This document shows positions 8,661 to 16,165 of a stretch of DNA of 31,743 nucleotides, one piece after another; position 1 is the first letter of the stretch; the number at the start of each line of letters is the position of its first letter. Both the position numbers and the translations under genes were made by a program. The DNA is from a virus, in the IMG/VR virus record IMGVR_UViG_3300044695_004828, positions 1-31,743 of that record. The stretch is one strand, 5' to 3'. Below the pieces are notes generated by a model, which had not been told where the DNA came from, made no database searches, and saw only the letters and a list, made by a program, of their open reading frames with translations.

Positions 8661-9122
8661 TCATACGCTCCAGTCGATCTCAAAGGCGCACAGGAAGGTC
8701 TCCGTGCCACGCATCCAACCGGGCAGATCGTCCACGGGCTCGACCACGCCGCCCGACCGCCATGTAAGGGCGATGGTGAGGCGGTCGTTGAGCGTGTTCT
8801 GGATCAGAAGTTGCCGCAGGCCGTCAATGGCGTTCTCGATGCCCGAGCTGCCGGCGATGCGGAGGGTGGCCTGATTCACGGGGTCCATGAGGTTTCGCCA
8901 CCAGACGACCACCTGCACGTTCGCCTCGAGAAGGCCCACCCCGCTCCGGGGGTGCATGGCCGTGTCGCCGCCGGGGATGATCTGGAAGGCGTACTGCGCG
9001 ATGGTCTCGTCCGTGGGGCGCTCGGTCAGATAGACCGCGCCGCCGTAGCCCTCGGCGAGGGCCCACGTGCGGATCTCGTCCCGAAGGGCGATCCAGATGT
9101 CCGCATTCGTCTGCACGCTCAT
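8661..9122 (-). CDS. Tail protein of unknown type, possible tail terminator-like
   Basis: A 153-residue alpha/beta protein whose ATG overlaps the chaperone-fusion stop as ATGA. Its N-terminal helix (ADIWIALRDEIRTWAL) followed by strands containing VQVVVWWRN and IALTWRSGG resembles the compact fold of minor tail or terminator proteins, but it lies after the chaperones rather than before the tail tube, which is unusual for a terminator. I do not recognise a specific family. Tight coupling with its neighbours indicates a tail-assembly role. Confidence 0.5.
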   Translation of the reverse strand: MSVQTNADIWIALRDEIRTWALAEGYGGAVYLTERPTDETIAQYAFQIIPGGDTAMHPRSGVGLLEANVQVVVWWRNLMDPVNQATLRIAGSSGIENAIDGLRQLLIQNTLNDRLTIALTWRSGGVVEPVDDLPGWMRGTETFLCAFEIDWSV

Positions 9123-9618
9123 GCGCCACCCCGCTGGTGCTGCATGTCCATGCGGATCTTCCAGGCGAGGTCAGCATCGCCCGTGGCGAGCTGCACGGCC
9201 TGTTGGGTGACCTCGGGCGACCCGAAGGCGATGGCGATCCCCTGCGCGAGGGCGAGCGCCTGGCGGGCCTCCACGGCGGGGATGTTCAAGGCGAGGCCCA
9301 TGGCGGTCTCCGGGTCGAAGTCGGAGGGCGGCCGGCCGTAGGTCGCTGTGAAGACGGCCGCCGCCCGTGTCAGTTTCCCGAGCGTTCCGCCGCGTTCTTG
9401 ATGCGGATGAACAGGCCGAAGAGCTGCTCGTCGCTCGCTGCCGCGGCGGTCTCGGGCGTGCGCGCCACCTTCCGCATCGCTGCCGTGACGTCGGCGATCT
9501 CGTAGTCGTCCTTGCGCCCGATGGCGGCGATGATCTCGTGGAACTGGACGATGATCACGCCGACGGGGAGCTCGGCGCGGAACAGGAGGGGGTCGTTGTC
9601 GGAGTTCAGGTCGATCAT
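9119..9618 (-). CDS. Tail assembly chaperone fusion made by -1 ribosomal frameshift (GT-like)
   Basis: Translation starts at ATG 9618. At the heptamer G GGA AAC (9379-9373), exactly in the zero frame and just before the TGA at 9372-9370, a -1 slip continues through CTG at 9373 to the stop at 9119. The fusion is 166 residues: 82 from the first frame and 84 from the second (LTRAAAVFTATYGRPPSDFD onward). Phage lambda gpG/gpGT uses GGGAAAG in the same gene position, between the major tail protein and the tape measure. Such chaperones bind and deliver the tape measure for tube polymerisation. The second frame has no well-placed start of its own except an internal ATG at 9301, which supports expression by frameshifting. 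Confidence 0.8.
9326..9379 (-). promoter_or_regulatory. -1 programmed ribosomal frameshift signal
   Basis: Read on the minus strand, the slippery heptamer GGGAAAC (9379-9373) is followed after six bases (TGACAC) by a long stem: GGGCGGC GGCCGT (9366-9354) pairs with ACGGCC (9339-9334) and GCCGCCC (9332-9326). There is one bulged G at 9333 and a 14-nt loop. That is 13 base pairs, nearly all G-C, at the usual distance for a stimulatory structure. The heptamer fits X XXY YYZ in the zero frame. Confidence 0.85.
9370..9618 (-). CDS. Tail assembly chaperone, short form (G-like)
   Basis: The unshifted product is 82 residues, starting MIDLNSDNDPLLF and ending ERSGN before the TGA at 9372-9370. It follows the tail-tube candidate by 2 bp and precedes the frame that encodes the T-like extension. 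Size, position and the embedded frameshift site identify it as the abundant short chaperone of a G/GT pair. Sequence similarity to lambda gpG is not evident by eye, as is usual for this fast-evolving family; the assignment rests on the recoding signal and gene order. Confidence 0.75.
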   Translation of the reverse strand: MIDLNSDNDPLLFRAELPVGVIIVQFHEIIAAIGRKDDYEIADVTAAMRKVARTPETAAAASDEQLFGLFIRIKNAAERSGN

Positions 9619-9620
9619 GG

Positions 9621-10109
9621 TCAGGTTGTCGCGGTCGTGTAGAGGACGCCCGAGACGCCGGGGATGGCCTTGAACGTCACGCCGGCGCGCTGCTCGACGT
9701 TGCCGAACTGGCTCGTCACGATCCCGTTCGCCGGGACAAAGCAGCGCCCGAAGATGTAAGCCGTCTTGCCCGCCGTCAGGGGCAGGATCTTGACCGCGAA
9801 GGTGCCACTGTTGGCCACGAGCAGCCGGCCGATGGTCGCCGTGTTGAACGCCCCGCGCTGGCGAGTCCGCAGCGCCGTGAGCTGCGTGGCGTCCCACTTG
9901 ACCAGGGTGGCCGTGACGGTGGCGTCGATGCCCTGCACCACGATTTCCTCGGGTGCCTGGCCGCTCGAGACCGTCTTGATCTCGTGCGTATAGTCGTTCT
10001 CGCTGATCTGGGGGAGGTTGTCGTTGTCGGTCTGGCCGAGATCCACGTATCCCGACCCGAGGTCGACTTGGATCATGCATGGACCGCTGACAATGATGGA
10101 TGCCGGCAT
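9621..10109 (-). CDS. Major tail tube protein candidate
   Basis: A 162-residue beta-rich protein preceded by a good ribosome-binding site (GGAAGG, 5 bp before ATG). Short strands alternate with Gly/Thr/Val-rich loops, for example TATLVKWDATQLTALRTR and GTFAVKILPL, and no membrane segment is present. It lies after the head-tail completion genes and directly before the frameshifted chaperones, the standard place of the major tail protein in siphophages. It would polymerise into the tail tube around the tape measure. Assignment is by position and fold impression. Confidence 0.65.
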   Translation of the reverse strand: MPASIIVSGPCMIQVDLGSGYVDLGQTDNDNLPQISENDYTHEIKTVSSGQAPEEIVVQGIDATVTATLVKWDATQLTALRTRQRGAFNTATIGRLLVANSGTFAVKILPLTAGKTAYIFGRCFVPANGIVTSQFGNVEQRAGVTFKAIPGVSGVLYTTATT

Positions 10110-10111
10110 GG

Positions 10112-10810
10112 TTACCTTCCTTTGAGGACCTTCTGAAGCCCTAGTCTAATCGTTCGTCCAATGTCCGACCATTCCGATGTCGTCGGAACGAGGAACGGCC
10201 TTGCGGGGACCTTGACGCCGTTCCACGCCATGAGGAAGTCCTTGCCCTCGGTCAGGCCCTCGGCGTTGGGGTTCGCGCCCGTGGCGTGCGACCGCACGCC
10301 CTTGCGGGTCAGGGGGATGTAGTTCGGGCCCTCGGTCTCGAATCCGAGCTCGTGGAAGATCGCGTACAGGGGCCCGGTGAGGACGATCTCAAGCTGCGTT
10401 TCGCCGCTGCGCTGGGCGCGTGCCCCGAGGCTGCGGACGAGGTTGCCCGTGTCCCGCAGGGGCTGCCCGCCGGCGCGGTAGCTCTTGCCCTTGACCCGGT
10501 ACTCGGTCACCTTGACCGTCTTGATCTTGGGCCCGGCCTTGGTCTTGGTGACCTTCTGAACGGTGCGCTCTCGCGTGCCCAGGATGGCCCCGGCGTCCTT
10601 GGGCTTCCGCAGGGTCCAGAACTCAGCGTCGATGTCCTTGAGGGGCTTGAGCGCCACGGCGGCCCCGGACGGCCCTCGGCCCTGCCCGGAGGCGATGTGG
10701 GCCTTGGCGTAGCGCGACACGGCGGCCGCGATGCCCTTCAGGACCTCGGGGCTCCCGAGCGCCTTGGCGATGGCCCGCCGGCTTGGCTCGTCGTGCGCCC
10801 CGTAGGCCAC
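10112..10810 (-). CDS. Head-tail/tail completion protein (HK97 gp10 / Mu G virion-morphogenesis-like)
   Basis: The likely start is the GTG at 10810, two bases after the previous stop; this gives 232 residues beginning (M)AYGAHDEPSRRA. A longer in-frame start overlaps the upstream gene and gives a low-quality N-terminus. The C-terminal half carries the pattern of phage virion-morphogenesis proteins: PLRDTGNLVRSL (about 146-157), then YAIFHELGFET, then ARPFLVPTTSEW near the end. The family acts at tail completion or the head-tail joint. A basic Lys-rich middle (about 90-130) is a local peculiarity. Confidence 0.75.
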   Translation of the reverse strand: MAYGAHDEPSRRAIAKALGSPEVLKGIAAAVSRYAKAHIASGQGRGPSGAAVALKPLKDIDAEFWTLRKPKDAGAILGTRERTVQKVTKTKAGPKIKTVKVTEYRVKGKSYRAGGQPLRDTGNLVRSLGARAQRSGETQLEIVLTGPLYAIFHELGFETEGPNYIPLTRKGVRSHATGANPNAEGLTEGKDFLMAWNGVKVPARPFLVPTTSEWSDIGRTIRLGLQKVLKGR

Positions 10811-10811
10811 T

Positions 10812-11303
10812 TCAGCCTCCCGGCATCGTGTTCGGGCGGCGGCTGCGGAAGAAGGCGCTGTTCGACATCTGGTCGTAATAGGCGAAGGTCTGCAGGGGGG
10901 TCGCCCGGACCTCGGGCAGGCCCGCCTCGGCGGCCTTGGCGAGCGCCCCAAAGATCGCCCGGCCGTCCCGCAAGTGCTCGAGCATCTCGTGCGCCCGCTT
11001 CATGCGCTCCTCGACCGCCGGCGGGATCTTGGCCGCCCGGCGCTGGAAGAGGATCTCGGTGGCGAGGTCGACGGTCAGGGACACGATCAGGTAGTCCGAC
11101 GCGGTCGCCAGCGCCGTGAGGTCGGTGTCCAGATAGATGTTCCCGACGCGGGCGTAGGCCTTGATCATGGCCGTGGCGCGCTCGAGCGCCATGGTCGTGA
11201 CCGGGTTCGCCCCTGGGTTCGGGTTGCCTTGATCGGTGCAGAGCTCGGCAATGATGCGCGAGTCGAGTTCCTTCTCAAGGTCCGCGTAGGTAGCGAATGC
11301 CAT
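10812..11303 (-). CDS. Head-tail connector, DUF1320 / Mu gp36-like
   Basis: A 163-residue helical protein with the layout of DUF1320 proteins: N-terminal FATYADLEKELDSRIIAELC, a central ALERATAMIKAYARVGNIY helix, the segment LIVSLTVDLATEILFQRR, and a later RAHEMLEHLRDGRAIFG helix. In Mu-like head modules the DUF1320 gene follows the major capsid gene and precedes the virion-morphogenesis gene, exactly as here. It probably forms a connector ring between portal and tail. The ribosome-binding site AGGAG precedes the ATG, just after a strong hairpin. Confidence 0.75.
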   Translation of the reverse strand: MAFATYADLEKELDSRIIAELCTDQGNPNPGANPVTTMALERATAMIKAYARVGNIYLDTDLTALATASDYLIVSLTVDLATEILFQRRAAKIPPAVEERMKRAHEMLEHLRDGRAIFGALAKAAEAGLPEVRATPLQTFAYYDQMSNSAFFRSRRPNTMPGG

Positions 11304-11316
11304 GCGCTGCTCCTAT

Positions 11317-11362
11317 GGCACGGGGAGGGCGGTCGCCGAAGCGTGCCGCCCTCCCGTGTGCC
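11317..11362 (-). terminator. Strong hairpin after the major capsid gene (attenuator or mRNA-stabilising)
   Basis: In the 74-bp gap after the capsid stop, GGGAGGGCGG (11323-11332) pairs perfectly with CCGCCCTCCC (11346-11355) around a 13-nt loop. The stem extends through GGCAC (11317-11321) and GTGCC (11358-11362) across small bulges. No run of T follows on the minus strand, so it is not a canonical intrinsic terminator. It may be a partial terminator or a 3-prime protective hairpin keeping capsid mRNA more abundant than the downstream genes. Confidence 0.6.
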
Positions 11363-11377
11363 GTTGGGGGGCTTGTG

Positions 11378-12427
11378 TCAGCTCGTGACGTCGAGCACGA
11401 GGTAGCCGGAGACCGGCGCGACGAGCTCCACGGTGCTGTTGTCGATGACGCGACCCTCGATGCGACGGTCCTTCGGATCGTCCCAGTTCTCGACGGTCAT
11501 GTCCTCGAAGGCGAAGATCTGGGTGGTCGAGAAGCTCGTTGAGCCCTCGATGCCAACCAGACCGCCCGGACGGCTCACGAACACCGCCGAGTTCCCGAAG
11601 ACGAAGCTGCGGGTGGTGCTGGCTGCGCCCTTCTTCGTCGTGACCTTGACCGAGTCGTCAACGACGACCTGCACGCCGAACAGGTTCGGCGGGAGGCCGT
11701 ACTTGGCGAACGTATCCGAGCCCTGCAGGAAGGGCAGAGCGGCGGGGTAGTTCTTGACGTAGTCACGCACTTCGGCCGTCTGCGAGAGCAGGTTGGCGAT
11801 CACGGGGGAGATCACCATCATCACATCGTATTCCGCACGCACCGCGCCGCCGGTGGCGAGCGAGATGGCGCGCAGAGCGCCCTGGATGCCCTTCTGGATC
11901 ACGTTGCCGCCAGCGACTGACGTCGTCCACGGAGCGCCACCGGGCGACAGAGTGCCCGTCGCCGCGTAGTTGCCGACGTTGTTGAACGCCGTCTGCGCCG
12001 CCGAGCCCGTCAGCGCCGTCGCAGCGCGCATACCGCGCGCCGTCATGGCGAGCTGCGCCTTGCTGCGAGCGTGCTGGGCAACGACGTCCCACGCCGCCTG
12101 CTTGACGGTCTCGTTCGGGATGTAGAACGGGTACGCGTAGCGCTGGCAGGTGAACGCGACGAAGTCCTGCTCGTTCATCTTGCCGACCGGGCGGTCATTG
12201 CCCAAGGGCCAGACGAACTCGTTGATGTCCGTCACGCGGACGTTGTCGTCCGAGTTGAGGCGCAGGTAGTACCCGGTCATCTGGTTGGCCGGGACGATCT
12301 GCGCGTACTTGGTGATGGGGAAGGTGTTCACCGCACGGGTGAACTCCACCTGAAGAGCGCCCGTTGCGAGGGCGTTGGTGGACGGCACGTAGGTGTTCAG
12401 GCCGCCACCGACAGTCACGTAGCTCAT
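11378..12427 (-). CDS. Major capsid protein
   Basis: A 349-residue protein with the gross features of an HK97-fold capsid subunit: a flexible N-terminus (VGGGLNTYVPSTNALATG), a long helix-bearing middle with Ala-rich segments (RSKAQLAMTARGMRAATALTG), and a C-terminal beta part containing ENWDDPKDRRIEGRVI and a closing strand LVAPVSGYLVLDV. It is preceded by the best ribosome-binding site in the window (AAAGGAGGT), follows the protease/scaffold and surface-protein genes, and is followed by a strong hairpin, all consistent with the most abundant virion protein. The N-terminal motif VGGGLNTYVP recurs in the protease/scaffold gene. Confidence 0.85.
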   Translation of the reverse strand: MSYVTVGGGLNTYVPSTNALATGALQVEFTRAVNTFPITKYAQIVPANQMTGYYLRLNSDDNVRVTDINEFVWPLGNDRPVGKMNEQDFVAFTCQRYAYPFYIPNETVKQAAWDVVAQHARSKAQLAMTARGMRAATALTGSAAQTAFNNVGNYAATGTLSPGGAPWTTSVAGGNVIQKGIQGALRAISLATGGAVRAEYDVMMVISPVIANLLSQTAEVRDYVKNYPAALPFLQGSDTFAKYGLPPNLFGVQVVVDDSVKVTTKKGAASTTRSFVFGNSAVFVSRPGGLVGIEGSTSFSTTQIFAFEDMTVENWDDPKDRRIEGRVIDNSTVELVAPVSGYLVLDVTS

Positions 12428-12430
12428 GGT

Positions 12431-12442
12431 ATGACCTCCTTT
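12431..12442 (-). promoter_or_regulatory. Near-perfect Shine-Dalgarno site of the capsid gene
   Basis: On the minus strand AAAGGAGGTCAT ends 3 bases before the ATG at 12427, nearly the full complement of the 16S rRNA tail. No other ribosome-binding site in the window matches it as well, in keeping with the high dose of capsid protein required. Confidence 0.75.
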
Positions 12443-12458
12443 GGGTCAGTTGTTTCGG

Positions 12459-12845
12459 TCAGACTGCCTTCGTGGAGGGCAGACGGTACGCCCAGAAGAT
12501 CTGGCCATCCGCGCCAGCACCTTCAAGGGCGACAAAGTGCGCGACGTTGCCCGACCCCGACACCGCAACGACCTTGCCGGCCGTCGTGGGGATGACGCCC
12601 TGCCCAGCCGTGATGCCCGCGCTGGCGGTGAGCTGCACGCAGTTCGAAGGCTGCAGGGAGATGGGGTCGCCCGTTTCGGCATGGTTGGCCGAATCGAAGC
12701 GGCGGGTGGAGCCGTCGGTGACGCCCACGACGAAGTCGGCGGCGGCGGTCGACGCCACGCCCTGGAAGGCGGTGGTGTCCATCTTGACGACGCGGTAGGG
12801 CAGGATCGTGCCGCCCGCGACGAGATTGGGAGAGAACTGAAGCAT
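12459..12845 (-). CDS. Capsid surface/decoration-type protein (paralogue A)
   Basis: A 128-residue beta-rich protein between the protease/scaffold and the capsid gene, where many phages encode a DUF2190-like decoration protein. It shares a clear core with two other products in this window: GVTDGSTRRFDSANHAETGDP here, against GITDGSTRAFDSTNHAVAGDP and GVTDGSTRAFDSTQHAIAGGP; a run of strands follows, ending in FWAYRL. The three arose by duplication. This copy has the most diverged ends and lies closest to the capsid gene, so it is the best candidate for the main decoration protein. A Shine-Dalgarno-like AAGGA precedes the ATG. Confidence 0.7.
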   Translation of the reverse strand: MLQFSPNLVAGGTILPYRVVKMDTTAFQGVASTAAADFVVGVTDGSTRRFDSANHAETGDPISLQPSNCVQLTASAGITAGQGVIPTTAGKVVAVSGSGNVAHFVALEGAGADGQIFWAYRLPSTKAV

Positions 12846-12863
12846 GGTGTGTATTCCTTGTAG

Positions 12864-13481
12864 TTAGCGGCGGGTGCGGGCGTTGATCGCCTTGGCAAAC
12901 TCTTCGGGCTTGCCGGCGAACTGCTTGACGAGGTCACCGACGTCGGCGATGCCCATTCCCTTGGGCATGGCGGCGCGGCTCATGTCGATCTTCGTCCCGA
13001 TGGGGTCGCGGGCGAACAGCTCGCGCCACGACTCGAGCAGGGAGACCGGGTCACGGGAGGCCTGTAGCTGGCCGACCAGCGCGTCGCGATGCGTGTCGGG
13101 GATGCGGTAGCCCTCCTGCTCCATGATCTCGATCTCGCGGGCGAACTTCTCGCGGGTGAGCTCGGCCTTCAGGGCCGCGTTCTCGCGCTCGATGCGGGCC
13201 ATGCGGGCGCGCAGGCCGTAGTGGCTCTTGGACGCGATGACCTCCTCGGCCTCCTCCTCGGGGGCCTCGACGTCATGGCTGCCGATGTCGATGTGGACGC
13301 CCTCGCCGCCTTCCTCGGCATCAAACTCCATGCCTTCGCCGGCCATCTCGTCCTTCTCTTCCTCGGCCATCTCTTCCTTGTCGCCCTCGTCGGCGAACTT
13401 CTTCTTCATCATCGCGGACAGGTCGGAGATCGCGCACTTCATGGCCTCGAGCTCCTCGCGGATGTCGTTGTCGGATGCCAT
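12864..13481 (-). CDS. Scaffolding protein from an internal in-frame start
   Basis: Inside the protease gene, an ATG at 13481 is preceded by a strong Shine-Dalgarno sequence, AAGGAGG (13496-13490), with 8 bp spacing. Translation from it yields the 205-residue C-terminal part alone: an acidic region rich in Glu, Asp and Met, a coiled-coil stretch (RARMARIERENAALKAELTR) and a C-terminal domain. Lambda C/Nu3 and Mu I/Z use the same nested arrangement, producing excess scaffold in frame with protease. The strength of the internal site for a Met that would otherwise be mid-protein is the main evidence. Confidence 0.7.
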   Translation of the reverse strand: MASDNDIREELEAMKCAISDLSAMMKKKFADEGDKEEMAEEEKDEMAGEGMEFDAEEGGEGVHIDIGSHDVEAPEEEAEEVIASKSHYGLRARMARIERENAALKAELTREKFAREIEIMEQEGYRIPDTHRDALVGQLQASRDPVSLLESWRELFARDPIGTKIDMSRAAMPKGMGIADVGDLVKQFAGKPEEFAKAINARTRR

Positions 13482-14360
13482 TGCGGCCTCCTCCTTATTC
13501 AGCGCCGGGACGAAGGTGTTGAGGCCACCACCGACCCCGGCGAGGTCGTGGTTGCTCTTTGAGAACGTGATGCGCTCGCCGCGGCGAGCGAAATGCGTGT
13601 CAGGAAGCGGCCGGCGCGGGGTCTCACGACCCAGCAGCGCCACCTCGGACAGGTGGTCGCTCTCGGACCAGATCTCCGCCGACCGCCTGGGGAAGGCGTT
13701 CGTGGCGATAAGTCTGTCGAAGATGTCCCTGCCGACCTCCATGTCTCCCACAATGTACCCAACGCCATCCCGTTCCTCGTATCGGAGTTGCGGGATTCGA
13801 CCGACCGCGCTCTTGGGCTCCTTGCCATCCTTCTCGTGCATGATCACGATGCGGGGGTAGGAGCCTCGGGCCATGTGCTTCCCGGTAGCGGCGACGATCT
13901 TCTTCAGGCGCTTGTTGTCGAAGCGCTTGAGCTCGGGGTCGGCCTCGCCATCGTCGATGGCTGGGTCGAACGCCATGAAGAGCTCAACGCCACGCAGGAC
14001 GACCTTGTCGTCGTCCTCAACAACCTCGTGCGATGCCTTCTGGTTCACGCTCTTGCCCTCCTTGCGGTCCATTTCGGCCACCTTGCGCTCGGCCCACGCC
14101 TTGCCGGCGTCGCCGCCCCAGAGCAGCCACGCGATATACCCGGCGTCATCATCCCCGCCCTTCTGGTTGCCCTCGTGGCGGGCAAAGAAGGACGCCATGC
14201 GGCGCACGGTGTCGGCGGACAGGCTGGCCCGGTTCTTGAGGTCGCGGGCGCGCGCCACGCCGACCTCGGTGCCCCCACGGCCGTGCTTGGCCCGCAGCTC
14301 AAGGCCGCGGGCGGCGTTAGACGCCATCTCCTGGGTGGGCTTGAAATCGATGTCGGTCAT
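12864..14360 (-). CDS. Capsid maturation protease fused to scaffold (Mu I-like)
   Basis: A 498-residue protein starting at ATG 14360, overlapping the previous stop as ATGA. Three parts are visible. Residues 1-115 contain a phage-typical segment (GVARARDLKNR, then RRMASFFARHE and GYIAWLLWGGDAGKAWA). Residues about 120-290 form the protease, with KRLKKIVAATGKHM, a conserved RRSAEIW segment holding a candidate catalytic Ser, and LSEVALLGRETPR as in Mu I or assemblin-type proteases. From about residue 294 comes an acidic, coiled-coil scaffold. The protease would cleave scaffold and other head proteins during maturation. The catalytic His is not assigned with confidence. Confidence 0.75.
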   Translation of the reverse strand: MTDIDFKPTQEMASNAARGLELRAKHGRGGTEVGVARARDLKNRASLSADTVRRMASFFARHEGNQKGGDDDAGYIAWLLWGGDAGKAWAERKVAEMDRKEGKSVNQKASHEVVEDDDKVVLRGVELFMAFDPAIDDGEADPELKRFDNKRLKKIVAATGKHMARGSYPRIVIMHEKDGKEPKSAVGRIPQLRYEERDGVGYIVGDMEVGRDIFDRLIATNAFPRRSAEIWSESDHLSEVALLGRETPRRPLPDTHFARRGERITFSKSNHDLAGVGGGLNTFVPALNKEEAAMASDNDIREELEAMKCAISDLSAMMKKKFADEGDKEEMAEEEKDEMAGEGMEFDAEEGGEGVHIDIGSHDVEAPEEEAEEVIASKSHYGLRARMARIERENAALKAELTREKFAREIEIMEQEGYRIPDTHRDALVGQLQASRDPVSLLESWRELFARDPIGTKIDMSRAAMPKGMGIADVGDLVKQFAGKPEEFAKAINARTRR

Positions 14361-16162
14361 GCGGATGCGAGAAGCGCTGACACAAGGCCATTCATCATCG
14401 CCGTGTACCCGTCCGTCGGATGCCACGTGCTTACTCCAATCAGCCCGCCGGAAAGGTGCTGATAGAAATCCGAACCTGCGTTTGGCCAGTTGCTGATGCG
14501 CTGATAGTAGGGCTTGCCAACCGTCGACAAAGCCGGAACGCCCGTCGCTCCAATTTCTCCCGTGCCCATGAGCAGCTGGTTGTAGTTGAACAGTCGCTTG
14601 ATATCCACGACCGTCATATCGGGATTGTCAATTGCCATCTGATTCGCAGCCGCTCGCACTGTCGCCAGGTTGCCACCCGTACCCAGCGAACTGTTGTCCT
14701 GTGCATCAATCTGATGGCTTACCCATCCAACGGTTGCAAGGTCCGATTCCGGGTATCCAAGGTTCTTCCATGCCAGCTTGTACGTTGCCCAGATGTCCTT
14801 CGCTGCTTGGACCCACTTCGCCGGCGTTTCTGGCTGGCTCGTAGTGGTTGCATTCACTCCAAACTGATACATCACAACGACACGACCAGATCCGCCAGCC
14901 AAAATCTGCCGCTCTCGAATCTCTTGCAAGAGCAGTTTGATGCGGTCGAGGTTGTTGCCAATCACCGTAGCGATGGCATCACTGCTGAATCCGCCGAGAT
15001 ACGAATGCGAGTGAACCGACCAGCCCTTCACCTTGCGGTACATTGAGACGCTATGTACAGCGAGCGGTCCCTTGCACTGCTCTCCTGAAGGTCCAACAAA
15101 GGACCACGTGGCTCTGTAGGAGGTCGTTCCGCTCGTCACCCACGACTTCTCGTAGGCAGAGTATGAGTACGACGGTCCGAGGCTTGACTGGAATGCACGC
15201 GGGGAGAACTGTTCTGCGCTTGATCCATTGAAGACCATCGGCGCAAACCCACCCCCCGTAGCCGGGTCGGTGCCGTATCGGATACGCCAGAACACTGTCT
15301 GCCCAGTTGCTGCTAGCGGATGGTTTGAGTTGATTTCGTAACCGAACGTCTGGAAGTACTGCGCTGATCCAGTTGCAAGATAAGCCCAGTTATCACGCGA
15401 ATCCGGACTTGAACTGCTTGATCCATATCGCGTGAAGTTGCCGTTGGGAGACCAACCTGCATATGCGGTCGCGCCTCCCGATGTGTTGCCGGACTGCAGC
15501 GCACCTGTTGGGGCAAAAAGGTTGATCGCTCCGCGCCACAAGCCGGGCGCGTTATCGACGTTTCTGCCATTCATGGCTGGCGCAATGGCTGCGCCGTAGT
15601 TGGTGTATCCACGCTGCAACAGCGTTTCGCTCAAGCCGGAGTAATAACCCCAGAAATCATAGAGCGCGCTTCCGACATTGCTATCGCCGATGATGATGAA
15701 GTCGGCACTGTCGGTCCCCGATGCCAAGTCTGCCATGAACCGCGAGGCGCGAGACGAACCGTACACGACTGGGCCAGCCATTGCGGGCTCAACCGACCCC
15801 ACGCGCTGCGCCCAGAAGATCTCGCCGCTGACTGCGGCGTCGCAAGCCACGAACTGAATCCGGGCGGTCGCCACACTCACTGCGCCGTTCGTCGTCGGTC
15901 GCAGGCCGTCGCCGACCGCAATCGTCCCGCCGGCGCGGAGCTGTACGAACTCGCTGTTCTGCAGGACCACCGGGTCGCCTGCCACGGCGTGGTTCGTGGA
16001 GTCGAACGCCCGCGTGCTGCCGTCGGTGATCCCGAGCACCACTTCGTCCTCGAGCGTGGCGACCTGGACGCGGAACGGGTCCGTGGTGCCAGCCTTCACG
16101 CACGAGAACGGGAGGATGGTGCTGGCCGCGGTGAAGTTCGGGGTATGTCCTGCGATTCCCAT
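14357..16162 (-). CDS. Capsid surface-type domain fused to an SGNH/GDSL hydrolase-like domain
   Basis: A 601-residue protein. Residues 1-128 are a paralogue of the two surface proteins (VVLGITDGSTRAFDSTNHA). The rest carries SGNH hydrolase signatures: block I FIIIGDSNVG with Ser161, block III FGVN with Asn437, and block V STWHPTDGY with His581. The Asp usually three residues before that His is Ser here, so a Ser-His dyad is more likely than a full triad. A beta-rich insertion of about 250 residues separates blocks I and III. The DNA of the hydrolase part is visibly less G+C-rich than the surrounding head genes, suggesting acquisition. A virion-surface esterase acting on host polysaccharide is the inference. 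Confidence 0.75.
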   Translation of the reverse strand: MGIAGHTPNFTAASTILPFSCVKAGTTDPFRVQVATLEDEVVLGITDGSTRAFDSTNHAVAGDPVVLQNSEFVQLRAGGTIAVGDGLRPTTNGAVSVATARIQFVACDAAVSGEIFWAQRVGSVEPAMAGPVVYGSSRASRFMADLASGTDSADFIIIGDSNVGSALYDFWGYYSGLSETLLQRGYTNYGAAIAPAMNGRNVDNAPGLWRGAINLFAPTGALQSGNTSGGATAYAGWSPNGNFTRYGSSSSSPDSRDNWAYLATGSAQYFQTFGYEINSNHPLAATGQTVFWRIRYGTDPATGGGFAPMVFNGSSAEQFSPRAFQSSLGPSYSYSAYEKSWVTSGTTSYRATWSFVGPSGEQCKGPLAVHSVSMYRKVKGWSVHSHSYLGGFSSDAIATVIGNNLDRIKLLLQEIRERQILAGGSGRVVVMYQFGVNATTTSQPETPAKWVQAAKDIWATYKLAWKNLGYPESDLATVGWVSHQIDAQDNSSLGTGGNLATVRAAANQMAIDNPDMTVVDIKRLFNYNQLLMGTGEIGATGVPALSTVGKPYYQRISNWPNAGSDFYQHLSGGLIGVSTWHPTDGYTAMMNGLVSALLASA

Positions 16163-16165
16163 GAT

